Shown: in pieces, positions 15,031 to 23,664 of the stretch | Numbering within the stretch: position 1 is the first letter of the stretch | Layout: the number at the start of each line of letters is the position of its first letter | Assembly: GCA_011371305.1 (NCBI GenBank) | Contig: DRQW01000205.1 | Location: 1-34,443 of the forward strand | Direction: 5' to 3' | From: Anaerolineae bacterium | GTDB taxonomy: Bacteria; Chloroflexota; Anaerolineae; J102 | Length of the DNA stretch: 34,443 nt | The notes under the pieces: model-generated | The model's input: the letters and a program-made list of their open reading frames with translations, nothing else | What the model was told of the DNA's origin: nothing | Database searches by the model: none | Made by a program: the position numbers and the translations under genes

Positions 15031-18000
15031 ACGCGTGGCCATACCCATCGTAAGCCGCTGAGGGTACCGGTGAAAAGGACTAGCAATACAAACACCAGAT
15101 CGAGAAATCCGGCAAGGGTTTTTATGCGCGAGGCATGGGTTTGGATCAGGGCAAAGGACCAAGCATACCGGCCTAGATATCCTACATAAAAATCACCCGC
15201 GATCCCGACTCCGGGTAGCCCCTCGGCTTCACTGAAGGCATTCAGGTTGAGAAGGTGCGCAACGCCAAATGCCGCAATGGCCCCTAGCACTAGGGCGCCG
15301 AGGCGCATGAGCCAGGATTTGAAGGGGATGTGGTTTTGCTGCCAGGGATAACCGGCCAATGCGATGCTGAGGCCTAGGCCCGCGGGCAAGCCTATCAGGA
15401 ATGCTCGTGGGAGTAACAATGATACACGCAGAAAAACTTGCCGGGTAAGGTCGGACAGGCTTGCGAACCCTGCGATGAGCGTGATGCTCAGAGCAAAGGC
15501 TGCGGCGCCGAACAGGATGATGAATATCCTGGCCGCCGGGCGTGGTGGAGGCATCTCGGCTTGGGGATGGCGGAGAAGCAGGTACTCCGGCAAAAGCAAA
15601 CCCAAGGCCATGCATATCCCCATGAGGAGCCCCCACCACAATCCCACACCAAACTGAATCCCCGGAGAATGGCCCAGGGCGATGCTGGCGGAGAAAAAGC
15701 GGAAGGTCGCGAATAGGAATCCCACGCTCAGGGCGGCAGCGCTGATCTGCGCCCATAACGGTTGCCACTGATGGGCAAGACGTCGCCCCACGCGCCAGCC
15801 CCAGGCTCCGAGTCGGTCACCAGGGGAGAGTCGTGACGGGGGGATGAGGTTGCTTGCATCGGCCAATATGCCGAAGAGCTGAGATGCGCGCAGCCAGCGG
15901 ACAGGGCCTTTGAGATGAGATCGAAGCCCCTCCTCTAGCTCAGCTACGCCCGCTTCCTCCTTCAATGCCGCCAGAGCCAGGGCCGCGGTTTGTCGGGTGA
16001 CGCCATCGGGATGGTGTATGGCGGCCTGGGCGAGGGCGCCTACGGAGCTGGTGGTTGGTTGAGAGCGTCCTACCAATCCTAATAAACGTCGGGCTCGGTC
16101 CACGGCCACTACGCCACACGCACTGAACGCGTCGGCCTGGGCTTCGGTGTCCAGCCATCGTAACAAATCCCTCACACCTTCGGCCTGGACCCAAGAAAAC
16201 CAAGGCTGAAGGGTGATATCGTGGGCTTTCACTGCAGCCCGTAGAAGCATCAGAGATTGAACAGGGAGTGGGGCGAGGCTGTCATGTGCTTGGGCCAGCA
16301 GCGTCAATTGGTCTGGGTTGGGCAAGGCATGGTCCGCGGGGCTGGTCGGGTCTTCTCCTTCGGCCACCGCTGCGATCCACATGCGCCAGATCCGCTCCAG
16401 TTCATCCTCCGCCAAATAGCGTAGCCGTAGCGCCTCGCCGCCCAAATTGCGGGCTTCTTGAGCGACGATGACATTGGCGAACGCGTAGGCTATCCGTCCC
16501 TCGCGACGGCGGTGGATGAGCAATCGGGCTTCGGCAAGCCGTTCTAATACCATGGCAATGCGTTCTAGAGAGGCGTCTTCCTCAACCAGATCCTCAGGGC
16601 GAACCAGGAGTGGGGCACGGGGGGCAGCCATTTTCACCAAGATATGTTCGGCCAGTTCCCGGACATCCGCCAGGCGGGTGGCTAACGTGTGTTGCATATA
16701 CCGGGTGAGGATGCCCTCCGCCCCACCCGCTTCCCTCACGTAAAGCTCCTGGTCGATCTCCGGTGGTTCCTTTTTTCGTGCTTGCTCATAGAGCCAGTAA
16801 CAAACGATCTGCAATTGCGCGGGATGAACACTTCCACCAAGTTGTTCCTTTTCCGGTTCATAGAGTGCATCCAAATCCCGGGCGATCTGTTCCTGGGCGA
16901 ATTCAGGTTGGATCATCACCGGCCATCCCAAGGTTTGCAGTGGCCCCACGATGGCTTCGGCTGCGGCGTCGCGCGGCAACACAGGGGTTTCGATCCAAGG
17001 CTGGGCAATAGCCTGGAATCGCTCCTGCAGTGTCGCAAAATCCCCAAGATACCCCGTATGCATGGCGATGACCAGCTTCAAGCGGTCGCCCAGCGTGGCC
17101 ATCGCCGCCACGACCTCATCGGCCAGCGTGTCTTGTTTTTCTCTGCCCAGGGCGAAAACCCGTTCGAACTGGTCCATCATAAGGACGATGCGCCGTCCAG
17201 TATGAGCACTGATGGCCCGCAGCACTTCTTCCAATGGCGCATCGCCTCGCAACGCCAGCCGTAGCGGGCGCCCTTGCCAACGGACCTGGAGACGCACTTC
17301 GCTGGCAATGTCCTCGTATTCCGTCACGTGGATAACCAAGTCACCTTGCTCCTCCAGTTTGGGCCGAACTCCTGCTTCGAGTAGCGAAGTGATGCCTACG
17401 CCTGGTTCGCCATAGAGGACGGTGACTCGATAAGAATCCACACGTTCGGCAACTCGGTTACTGAGTTCCTCTCGTCCTTTGAAGATGTCGGCATCGGCGG
17501 CAGTGTAGGGAGCCAGGTATTTGTAGGGAACACGGTGCGCGGGTTTGAATTGCTCGTCGGGAAGGAAAAGTAAGCCATCCTGAAGCCGCATGGTGAGGGA
17601 AGGGACCGCCCACTCCCACGTATCCGGGGCATACAAAGCAGCTCGGGCATGGGTGATCGCCTGATCCACATAGCCGCTTTGCAGCAACATCTCGTAGAAG
17701 GTGCGATAGAAGGTCTTCGCTGACTCGACGCCGATTTCATCCAACATGCCCACCACAGCGGGGCATCCAGCCAGGATGAGCCTGGGCGTCAGGCCCGAAA
17801 GCGCCTCTCGCGTCCCAGGGAACGCGCTTTGGCACGTGGCCAAAGTGATCAGCATCGGCAGAGTCGCCTGAACCTGAAGTTTGGCGATGAGGGAGTCGGC
17901 GTCCACCTTGTCCGGGAGGATGGTTCCATCCTGCTCGGTGGCGAGAATAAGCGAAGCCTGGCCCGATTGTTCATCCCAAATGCCGTGGCCCATGAAATGC

Positions 18001-18662
18001 AAGATGTGGTAGGGGGTTTGCGCCAGGGCCTGGACAATGCGATCCGCGGTGATAGGGGCCTCCATACGCCGAACCATCACGCGATCACCATATGGTTGAA
18101 GGGCTTCCTCCAGGCTCTCCCAGGCAGCCTGGGCATCGAAATGGCGCTGATGTCCTGGGGGATAGGGATTGGCGATGACCACAAGCATGCGCAAGGGGCC
18201 GCTACCCCAAGGCGTCTGCCAACCCACGCCTTGGGGTGCAAGGAAGCGGGCGAGGAAGATATCGGATGAGGCCCCTACAGGTTTCCAGCCCCCACCAAAT
18301 GGCTGAAACAACCGCTCCCAGGGCACATAATGGAGTTCCGGCGCGTTGGGATCCAGGGCCAGCAGCAATTGCACACCTCGATAACCGGCAGCAGCCACAG
18401 CCTGGGCATAATGGAACCCCAGGGGTTCGGGGAAAAGATGACGATAGAGAATCTGGCCATACGCTGCGGGATTGCGCGAGGACCAAACGGGTTGACTTTG
18501 CTCTAGCGAAGCCAATGCATCCTCCAACGCGTCCAGGTTCAGTCGAGCTCCGCCCGGGGTTGAACCATCGGGCAGCGTCAGCGTGATGGTGAAACCGCGG
18601 GAGTGGTCTCGTTGGATTCTCAGGAGAATGCGGTCGGGGACGGGCGAAAAGGAAGGACTCAC
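14994..18662 (-). CDS. CHAT-domain protease with STAND-like NTPase region, HEAT-like repeats and C-terminal membrane helices
   Basis: A 1222-residue protein. Residues ~60-375 are a CHAT (caspase-like) domain with catalytic His226 (FMGHGIW) and Cys277 (LATCQSA). Residues ~385-700 resemble the nSTAND1 NTPase: P-loop position GEPGVGITS (418-426) and Walker B-like LMMDQFER (Asp497). The P-loop lysine is Ile424, so nucleotide binding is doubtful. A helical, partly HEAT-like region follows, then about six hydrophobic helices from ~1000 to 1205 that anchor it in the membrane. The start is GTG, overlapping the upstream lipoprotein stop as GTGA. It is the last gene of the protease-lipoprotein-CHAT unit. 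CHAT proteins act as regulated proteases, sometimes in defence or cell death; the target here is unknown. Confidence 0.85.
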   Translation of the reverse strand: MSPSFSPVPDRILLRIQRDHSRGFTITLTLPDGSTPGGARLNLDALEDALASLEQSQPVWSSRNPAAYGQILYRHLFPEPLGFHYAQAVAAAGYRGVQLLLALDPNAPELHYVPWERLFQPFGGGWKPVGASSDIFLARFLAPQGVGWQTPWGSGPLRMLVVIANPYPPGHQRHFDAQAAWESLEEALQPYGDRVMVRRMEAPITADRIVQALAQTPYHILHFMGHGIWDEQSGQASLILATEQDGTILPDKVDADSLIAKLQVQATLPMLITLATCQSAFPGTREALSGLTPRLILAGCPAVVGMLDEIGVESAKTFYRTFYEMLLQSGYVDQAITHARAALYAPDTWEWAVPSLTMRLQDGLLFLPDEQFKPAHRVPYKYLAPYTAADADIFKGREELSNRVAERVDSYRVTVLYGEPGVGITSLLEAGVRPKLEEQGDLVIHVTEYEDIASEVRLQVRWQGRPLRLALRGDAPLEEVLRAISAHTGRRIVLMMDQFERVFALGREKQDTLADEVVAAMATLGDRLKLVIAMHTGYLGDFATLQERFQAIAQPWIETPVLPRDAAAEAIVGPLQTLGWPVMIQPEFAQEQIARDLDALYEPEKEQLGGSVHPAQLQIVCYWLYEQARKKEPPEIDQELYVREAGGAEGILTRYMQHTLATRLADVRELAEHILVKMAAPRAPLLVRPEDLVEEDASLERIAMVLERLAEARLLIHRRREGRIAYAFANVIVAQEARNLGGEALRLRYLAEDELERIWRMWIAAVAEGEDPTSPADHALPNPDQLTLLAQAHDSLAPLPVQSLMLLRAAVKAHDITLQPWFSWVQAEGVRDLLRWLDTEAQADAFSACGVVAVDRARRLLGLVGRSQPTTSSVGALAQAAIHHPDGVTRQTAALALAALKEEAGVAELEEGLRSHLKGPVRWLRASQLFGILADASNLIPPSRLSPGDRLGAWGWRVGRRLAHQWQPLWAQISAAALSVGFLFATFRFFSASIALGHSPGIQFGVGLWWGLLMGICMALGLLLPEYLLLRHPQAEMPPPRPAARIFIILFGAAAFALSITLIAGFASLSDLTRQVFLRVSLLLPRAFLIGLPAGLGLSIALAGYPWQQNHIPFKSWLMRLGALVLGAIAAFGVAHLLNLNAFSEAEGLPGVGIAGDFYVGYLGRYAWSFALIQTHASRIKTLAGFLDLVFVLLVLFTGTLSGLRWVWPRVQRSWGLSANWR

Positions 18663-20851
18663 GGCAGGGTATAGATCACATGCAAATGAGGTTCACGAAA
18701 AATCAACAAATCCGCAGTTTGATCGTAATTGGTATATCCTTCGTTGAATTGAAGGCGCAAACGGTAGCGTTTCGTACCTAACGACTGCTGTAAAGTCTCG
18801 ACGATATCGTCCTGAACCTCGTTGGCCAGCAGATCTTCCTCCGAACACCAACGTGCTACAGCGCCCAATTCAGGCTCCCAGGCAAAGGCTTCGATGCTAA
18901 ATCCCTTGGATGGAGAAAGATAAGCCCGCAAGCAACCCAATTTCGTGAAGGGTTGGCCCATGGTCTTCACTTCCGAAAGGTCCAGCCAGGCTTCGATGAT
19001 CTGTGCTTGCATCGGAAGATCGGTGATATCGAAGCTGAGAATCATCTGAACGGTCGCATCCTTATGGGTGTCTCCTACCCTCCACTCGTTGGGAAATACC
19101 TCTTCCAAGGAAGTAAGTGCACCGCTTTCCTGGGATTGAGGGCTCAACGAGATCTGGATTGGGGGCGCTTCTGTCGAAACAGTTTCATGCCAGTCCGCAT
19201 GGATCGCAGGCCCCAGCCAAAAAACAGCTTGGCCGTTGCTTACGTATGTGGTCAGAATGTCCGGCGCGGCCGTGGGCTTGGTGGGATAGATCGCGGTTTT
19301 TACCCCGATTTCGGTTAAATAAGTCCGAACAGCGTCCGCAGCTTTCAGGAACGGTTCATTTTCTTGCACGACCAAAATGATGGGAAAATGGCCATCTGCC
19401 CCCGATTCACCCAGGATCTGACGGGCATAGACGGGATCATACGGGAAGTCATCCGAGGTGACGTTTTCGAGTCCAGGAAATGTGATGGGAATGGGGTCTT
19501 CGATTTTTAGGATCAATTGCAGAGCGCGCCAGTCGATGGCGGTGAGCACGGCCCGGCCGACGAAGGGATCCTCCAGTGGGCCGCCACCTCCCTGGACAGC
19601 GGGAGAAGGTGATGGTATCGGATCGATTTCTTCAGTCAATGCTGGAATGTCCAAGTTCAGGGTGGGGCCAATCCAAATGACACCCGCACCTTTTCCTAAA
19701 ACATCTTCGATGACAGCGGTGGCATGTTCAGGATCGATAGGAATGATCCCGACAAAGATATCGACTTTCGCAAGAAATGCCTCCAATCGGGATGCGGCGC
19801 GCATATAAGCTCCGTCTTCCATTACCACATAAAAGCCTATGGGGCCAGCGGCCCCAGCCGTTTTCAACAGGGCCTGTGCCCGATCGGGATTGTATGGGAA
19901 ATCCGCGGTGGTGCGGCCAGGAAGATCGGGGAGAGACACGGGGGCCGGCCCGGGAAAAAGGGAAATGCGCCCGAGTATGTCTTCCCAGTCGATGCTCATC
20001 ATGACTGCCCGTCCGATGGCCGGATCGGTCAGCGGGCCACCACCTCCCTGGATCTCGATAGGGGTTTGCCAATCCTCTGGAGCCACACCCTCCTCAATGG
20101 CCTCATCCCGCACCCGGTCATACCACGGGGTCAGCTTGGCTGCCTCCACAATGGTAGGAAGCTCGTTTAGGGACAGGGCTTCGCGCGGGGGTAAATCCCC
20201 GATCTGGAGCGAGGTCTCACCTGGTGTGGTGTACCACATGTGTCCCGCGGGGATGGTTTTCCAGGTTTCAGAAACCTGAGCAGTTTCGGGATCGATGACT
20301 GCCCGGACCTGGGCTTCGCCTTCCAGAACCGAAACCAGAGTGAGCTCCATCTCTGGCTGATAACTGATAACGACCCAGCTTCCCACGATCTGGACCATGC
20401 CGCTGGGGGTTTGTTGCAAATTGGCCACGCATCCTTGATAGACGGCTGTTCCTTCTTCCTGGCAGGTGACAGTAGCACCGCCATGTTGCATGGCCCGGCT
20501 ACATGCCGAAACACGCAGGCTGGTATCGAAGAAGATATGGATGGTACAGGTTTCGTTCGAGGCGAGCGCGCCGCGGAGCACACCTTCACCTGTGTCGTTG
20601 GTGGTGATCACCATGCCTCTGGACACTGGGCTGGGTGTGGCGCTGGTCAGCGGTTGCAGGGAAGACGCGTCCTTGCCCATGCTCACTTCAGGAGTGAGAC
20701 GTTGCAGGGTGAAACCTATGCCGCTATCCTGAACGTGACGGTTGTCGCGTTTGCAAGCTGCGGTCGTAAGCATCAGTCCGAGGATGACAATGCTCAACCA
20801 TACCCACCGCAGGTCAAATAGTCGATGTGTGGAAGGGGGATGGAGATTCAT
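18659..20851 (-). CDS. Lipoprotein with FecR-like region and two solute-binding-like modules
   Basis: A 730-residue exported protein with lipobox TTAAC (Cys33). Residues ~90-215 contain several Cys and a FecR-like stretch ('VSVLEGEAQVRAV', 'IPAGHMW'). Two tandem modules (268-398 and 420-550) each start QGGGGPL and carry 'GRAV...IDW', 'DFPYNPDRAQALLKTAG' or 'DFPYDPVYARQILGESG', and end 'VIWIGPTLN' or 'VFWLGPAIH'. These motifs look like pieces of family 5 oligopeptide-binding proteins. The C-terminal ~150 residues are beta-rich ('ILSFDITDLPMQAQIIEAWL'), as in DNRLRE-type modules. It is coupled to CHAT by GTGA and follows the metalloprotease by 39 bp. GAGG precedes the ATG. A ligand or peptide sensor is a reasonable inference. 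Confidence 0.75.
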   Translation of the reverse strand: MNLHPPSTHRLFDLRWVWLSIVILGLMLTTAACKRDNRHVQDSGIGFTLQRLTPEVSMGKDASSLQPLTSATPSPVSRGMVITTNDTGEGVLRGALASNETCTIHIFFDTSLRVSACSRAMQHGGATVTCQEEGTAVYQGCVANLQQTPSGMVQIVGSWVVISYQPEMELTLVSVLEGEAQVRAVIDPETAQVSETWKTIPAGHMWYTTPGETSLQIGDLPPREALSLNELPTIVEAAKLTPWYDRVRDEAIEEGVAPEDWQTPIEIQGGGGPLTDPAIGRAVMMSIDWEDILGRISLFPGPAPVSLPDLPGRTTADFPYNPDRAQALLKTAGAAGPIGFYVVMEDGAYMRAASRLEAFLAKVDIFVGIIPIDPEHATAVIEDVLGKGAGVIWIGPTLNLDIPALTEEIDPIPSPSPAVQGGGGPLEDPFVGRAVLTAIDWRALQLILKIEDPIPITFPGLENVTSDDFPYDPVYARQILGESGADGHFPIILVVQENEPFLKAADAVRTYLTEIGVKTAIYPTKPTAAPDILTTYVSNGQAVFWLGPAIHADWHETVSTEAPPIQISLSPQSQESGALTSLEEVFPNEWRVGDTHKDATVQMILSFDITDLPMQAQIIEAWLDLSEVKTMGQPFTKLGCLRAYLSPSKGFSIEAFAWEPELGAVARWCSEEDLLANEVQDDIVETLQQSLGTKRYRLRLQFNEGYTNYDQTADLLIFREPHLHVIYTLP

Positions 20852-20890
20852 CGGGGGTGCCTCGAAAAAGAATTTGGCGTTGGCTGCAGC

Positions 20891-21988
20891 CTATCCCACG
20901 GCTTTTTTTACCCAAATCTTATATTTTCCCGTACCGCGAGGGCGATAGTGTTTGATGCGGATGTAGTATTCGCCTGGATCCAGTTCGGCCCGGATGCGGG
21001 CGTTGAACCACCAGCCGCTGTCATCATCTTCCGCAATGAATTGTGTTTGGTCATCAGGCCCGAACAACGCCATCACGATATCGGTCCAGCCAGAAGTCTC
21101 GATTTCAAATCGTCCCTTTTCGGCCACAATGAAATGGAACCAGTCAATTTCCTCATGTTTGCCGATTTCTGCATCGACCCTGGGACCATCTACCTGGAGT
21201 TCCACCATCGGCTTTTTTCGCTGAGGATACACCGTGGCAATGAGTTCTTTATCCTTTTGTGAAAGCTCCATATTGCGCCAGGGCACTTCCCAGTCACCGA
21301 TGGTGAACTGGTTGGGAATTGGGTAGAGCATGATGGATTTGGGGTCGAATTCCGTGAATTGGGTGATATCTCGGCTGTATTTACGGAAGAGGTTGAGGTC
21401 CACCTGTTCACGGGTCCAGTTGTTGGGTGGGCCTGTAAAATAGGCATAGACGGCTTCTTTGTCCCAAGGGATACCCGCGGCCGGATTTTGATGCTCATGG
21501 ATTGCGCCCAGTGCATGTCCGAACTCATGGCGGACGACCCGAGCGTATTCATCGTCGGGCGTGTCGCGGGTCAACCAACCGAAATTCATGGTGGGTTGAT
21601 CTTTGGGCACCCCCAACGCATCGGTGCCGATGTAGGACCAGGAGCCAGGATATTGGAAGGAAATGCGAATTTCGGCATTGGGGTCATCCCCGAATTCGAA
21701 ATGAATATTGGCGTATTTCGTCCAATCCAATGCGAAGGGGATGATGCGTTGTTGGACGACGGGGTCCCCATCGAGGAAGCGAACGCGTAAAGTGCGTCCT
21801 GGTCGCCATTTTCGCCCTGTGAGGATGGCTAAGAAGGGAGGAGGCAAGGGAGGCATGGCAAAGCCTGGGGCAAAACTGAATGCAGGTGCGTTATCGGAAT
21901 TTTCTTCCACGGCCAGGCGAGCCGCATCGGGCAACATGGCTTGGGTTAGAAATTTATCAATGCAGACTTTGATAATTTCATCGGGCAT
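20891..21988 (-). CDS. Astacin-like zinc metalloprotease with C-terminal PPC domain
   Basis: A 365-residue protein. The zinc site is HEFGHALGAIHEH (His154, Glu155, His158, His164, Glu165), i.e. HExxHxxGxxHE of the astacin/M12A type, with a Met-turn at 'SIMLYPIP'. The catalytic domain spans ~60-255. Residues ~275-363 are a bacterial pre-peptidase C-terminal (PPC) domain ('DWFHFIVAEKGRFEIETSG', 'PGEYYIRIKHYRPRGTGKYKIWV'). I see no signal peptide, which is odd for this family; residues 1-55 may be a propeptide-like region. The start is the ATG at 21988, four bases after GGAGGT, rather than the TTG in the track. It is the first gene of the unit with the lipoprotein and CHAT protein. Confidence 0.88.
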   Translation of the reverse strand: MPDEIIKVCIDKFLTQAMLPDAARLAVEENSDNAPAFSFAPGFAMPPLPPPFLAILTGRKWRPGRTLRVRFLDGDPVVQQRIIPFALDWTKYANIHFEFGDDPNAEIRISFQYPGSWSYIGTDALGVPKDQPTMNFGWLTRDTPDDEYARVVRHEFGHALGAIHEHQNPAAGIPWDKEAVYAYFTGPPNNWTREQVDLNLFRKYSRDITQFTEFDPKSIMLYPIPNQFTIGDWEVPWRNMELSQKDKELIATVYPQRKKPMVELQVDGPRVDAEIGKHEEIDWFHFIVAEKGRFEIETSGWTDIVMALFGPDDQTQFIAEDDDSGWWFNARIRAELDPGEYYIRIKHYRPRGTGKYKIWVKKAVG

Positions 21989-22093
21989 GATGACCTCCAA
22001 TGGGTTGAAAGGCTAGGTAGCAAAAAATGGAAAACGGGAAAGCAAAGGTTTTTTCGGTGGGTGTTATTTCTGAAGCCGCACATCCTTCCCCCT

Positions 22094-22122
22094 ATTGTAA
22101 CATCTCCTTTCAATGATTAAAC
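22094..22122 (-). promoter_or_regulatory. Possible promoter for the protease-lipoprotein-CHAT unit
   Basis: Minus strand GTTTAA (plus 22117-22122), 17 bp, TACAAT (plus 22094-22099). The -10 is good and the -35 weak. The leader would be about 100 nt and contains CACCGAAAAAACC; a near copy, CACCGAAAAACC, lies about 88 bp further upstream. Confidence 0.35.
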
Positions 22123-22274
22123 GCCGGGCTGGATGGTTTTTCGGTGACCAAGGTCCGCTGCACCACAAACCATGGCTTGCACCATGAAGATACCCCAGGA
22201 ACCAGAACAGAATGTGGGTCGTTCACAGGGGAAATCGTTTACCAAATTTTCTTCTCACCGACATCGAACGTTGG

Positions 22275-22991
22275 TTATTCCCACATTTGACGGAGCACAT
22301 CCGCGGCATCCCGTAGCACCTCCAGCGCATTGACCCGCACGACGCGCTGATTTTCCCAAACCGGTCCGGGTTCGTCGAAGACCCAGTCTTCCGGCTCCTC
22401 AATATAAAGGTGAATGCGTCCATCCGGGCCAAATAGTGCCAGGTCCGCCTCTGGCCGATCGCCCATATCTACCGGATACCAGCATTCTACGGCCAAGCCA
22501 CGTTCTCGCACGGCCGTGTACAGCTTTTTTCGAGCAGCTTCCCGCAACCACAGGTCACTGACATCCTGGGCCTGGAGTAGCCGCTCCAGGGTTGTGATCA
22601 GAAAGGTAAGCCTGGGATGGCGTTTGTTGGTGATAGGTGTTTTCAAGGGGATAAAATCGCCTAGCTCGAGTTTGAAATACTGGTCGTGGGCGCGAGGGTG
22701 GTCCGGTTCGTCGGGGATGAGCTCCCGACGCGTGACGATGTGATAGCGGAGAATGGGCGCATAAATGTTGATCCGTCTGCCTTGTGCCCCGAATTTTCCC
22801 GTCTGATAAAGTGCGAGATACTCCGCCGCGATCTGTCTGGGGGCGCGCTTCACTGGAATGCGATACCAGTGTTCTTTTAGTGCGCGCTGGAGGTCCTTTT
22901 CGTTGTTGACCACGGCAACCAGGACAGGAGTCCACGCGTCCGCGGGGGAGGTATGACGATAGACTGGCCGGTTGCGTTGCAGTTGGGTCAT
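22275..22991 (-). CDS. Unrecognised soluble protein
   Basis: A 238-residue protein with no signal peptide or membrane segment. The N-terminal half is basic and has 'YRIPVKRAPRQIAAEYLALYQTGKFG' character with a following 'INIYAPILRYHIVTRREL'. The C-terminal half has alternating strands and helices ('ECWYPVDMGD', 'ADLALFGPDGRIHLYIEEP', 'VVRVNALEVLRDAADVL') reminiscent of a restriction-endonuclease-like fold, but no complete PD-(D/E)xK motif is visible, so I do not assign one. The start is the ATG at 22991; the TTG in the track adds five residues. It has its own promoter and stands alone between the protease unit and the LysM gene. Confidence 0.65.
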   Translation of the reverse strand: MTQLQRNRPVYRHTSPADAWTPVLVAVVNNEKDLQRALKEHWYRIPVKRAPRQIAAEYLALYQTGKFGAQGRRINIYAPILRYHIVTRRELIPDEPDHPRAHDQYFKLELGDFIPLKTPITNKRHPRLTFLITTLERLLQAQDVSDLWLREAARKKLYTAVRERGLAVECWYPVDMGDRPEADLALFGPDGRIHLYIEEPEDWVFDEPGPVWENQRVVRVNALEVLRDAADVLRQMWE

Positions 22992-23034
22992 GGTGGTAAT
23001 GCGCAAGCAACGGGGGGTGGTTTTCGTGCTTTTT

Positions 23035-23062
23035 ATTGTACCTGTTCAGCTGCGACGGACAA
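23035..23062 (-). promoter_or_regulatory. Promoter for the unrecognised 238-residue protein
   Basis: Minus strand TTGTCC (plus 23057-23062), 16 bp, TACAAT (plus 23035-23040). The predicted start is near 23028, 37 nt upstream of the ATG at 22991. Confidence 0.45.
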
Positions 23063-23075
23063 ACTTACCTGCTCC

Positions 23076-23615
23076 TTAAGGTATTTTTGGACCGGATGGC
23101 GTCCAACGCACGAAGCCCGCGGCGATAGCATCTTCTTCACGGCAGAACCATGTTTCCCCCCGCTGGACGGGGTAGATGGCATCTTCGGGAAGGACGTAGA
23201 GCTTCATTCCATCTAACCTGGCCCGAAAGCCTTTGACCACACACCCCTCGGGGGGTTGGATGCAACCTTGCATACAGGGAATGGGGGTGGGCGTAGGAGT
23301 GGGTAAAGGCTTCCCTGAGATGGTTACTTTCTTGCTGATGAGAAGCCGATCACCCGGCTGAATGACATCGGGATTGGAGAGTTCGTTCACTTGAATCAGA
23401 ACTTCGATGTCCACTCCGACTTTTTGGGAGATTGTCCACAGGGTATCGCCTGGTTTCACGATGTAGTAATAGGGGGTTGGTGTCGGGGTAGGCGTTGATG
23501 CCGCTTGGTCGATTTCTCCGGGCGCTGACTGAGTGATCTGGAATATGTTGTTTGCGCAGGCGGCAAGGAACCAGATGGCACAAAGGAATGAAAGAAAGCG
23601 AAACGCGCTTTTCAT
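23076..23615 (-). CDS. LysM-domain lipoprotein with a C-terminal Cys module
   Basis: A 179-residue exported lipoprotein: signal peptide with lipobox LAAC (Cys20), a Thr-Pro linker, one LysM domain (~50-94: 'YYIVKPGDTLWTISQKVG', 'NPDVIQPGDRLLI') that binds peptidoglycan, a second Thr-Pro linker, and a C-terminal Cys-containing module ('GCVVKGFRARLDGMKLYVLP', 'GETWFCREEDAIAAGFV'). The last part resembles the short module that public annotation calls the sunset domain, often found on exported nucleases; this is from memory. It lies 49 bp downstream of the class A PBP on the same strand and is probably co-transcribed, consistent with a cell-wall role. Confidence 0.82.
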   Translation of the reverse strand: MKSAFRFLSFLCAIWFLAACANNIFQITQSAPGEIDQAASTPTPTPTPYYYIVKPGDTLWTISQKVGVDIEVLIQVNELSNPDVIQPGDRLLISKKVTISGKPLPTPTPTPIPCMQGCIQPPEGCVVKGFRARLDGMKLYVLPEDAIYPVQRGETWFCREEDAIAAGFVRWTPSGPKIP

Positions 23616-23664
23616 GATCAGCTTCCCTGAAAAACCATAGTCACTGAGATACAGGGGTCACAGA

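Noticed and set aside
22135-22200. Repeated TGCACCA and CCATGG near-palindromes
   Set aside because: They are short, with poor stem potential and no T-run or gene context to support a function.
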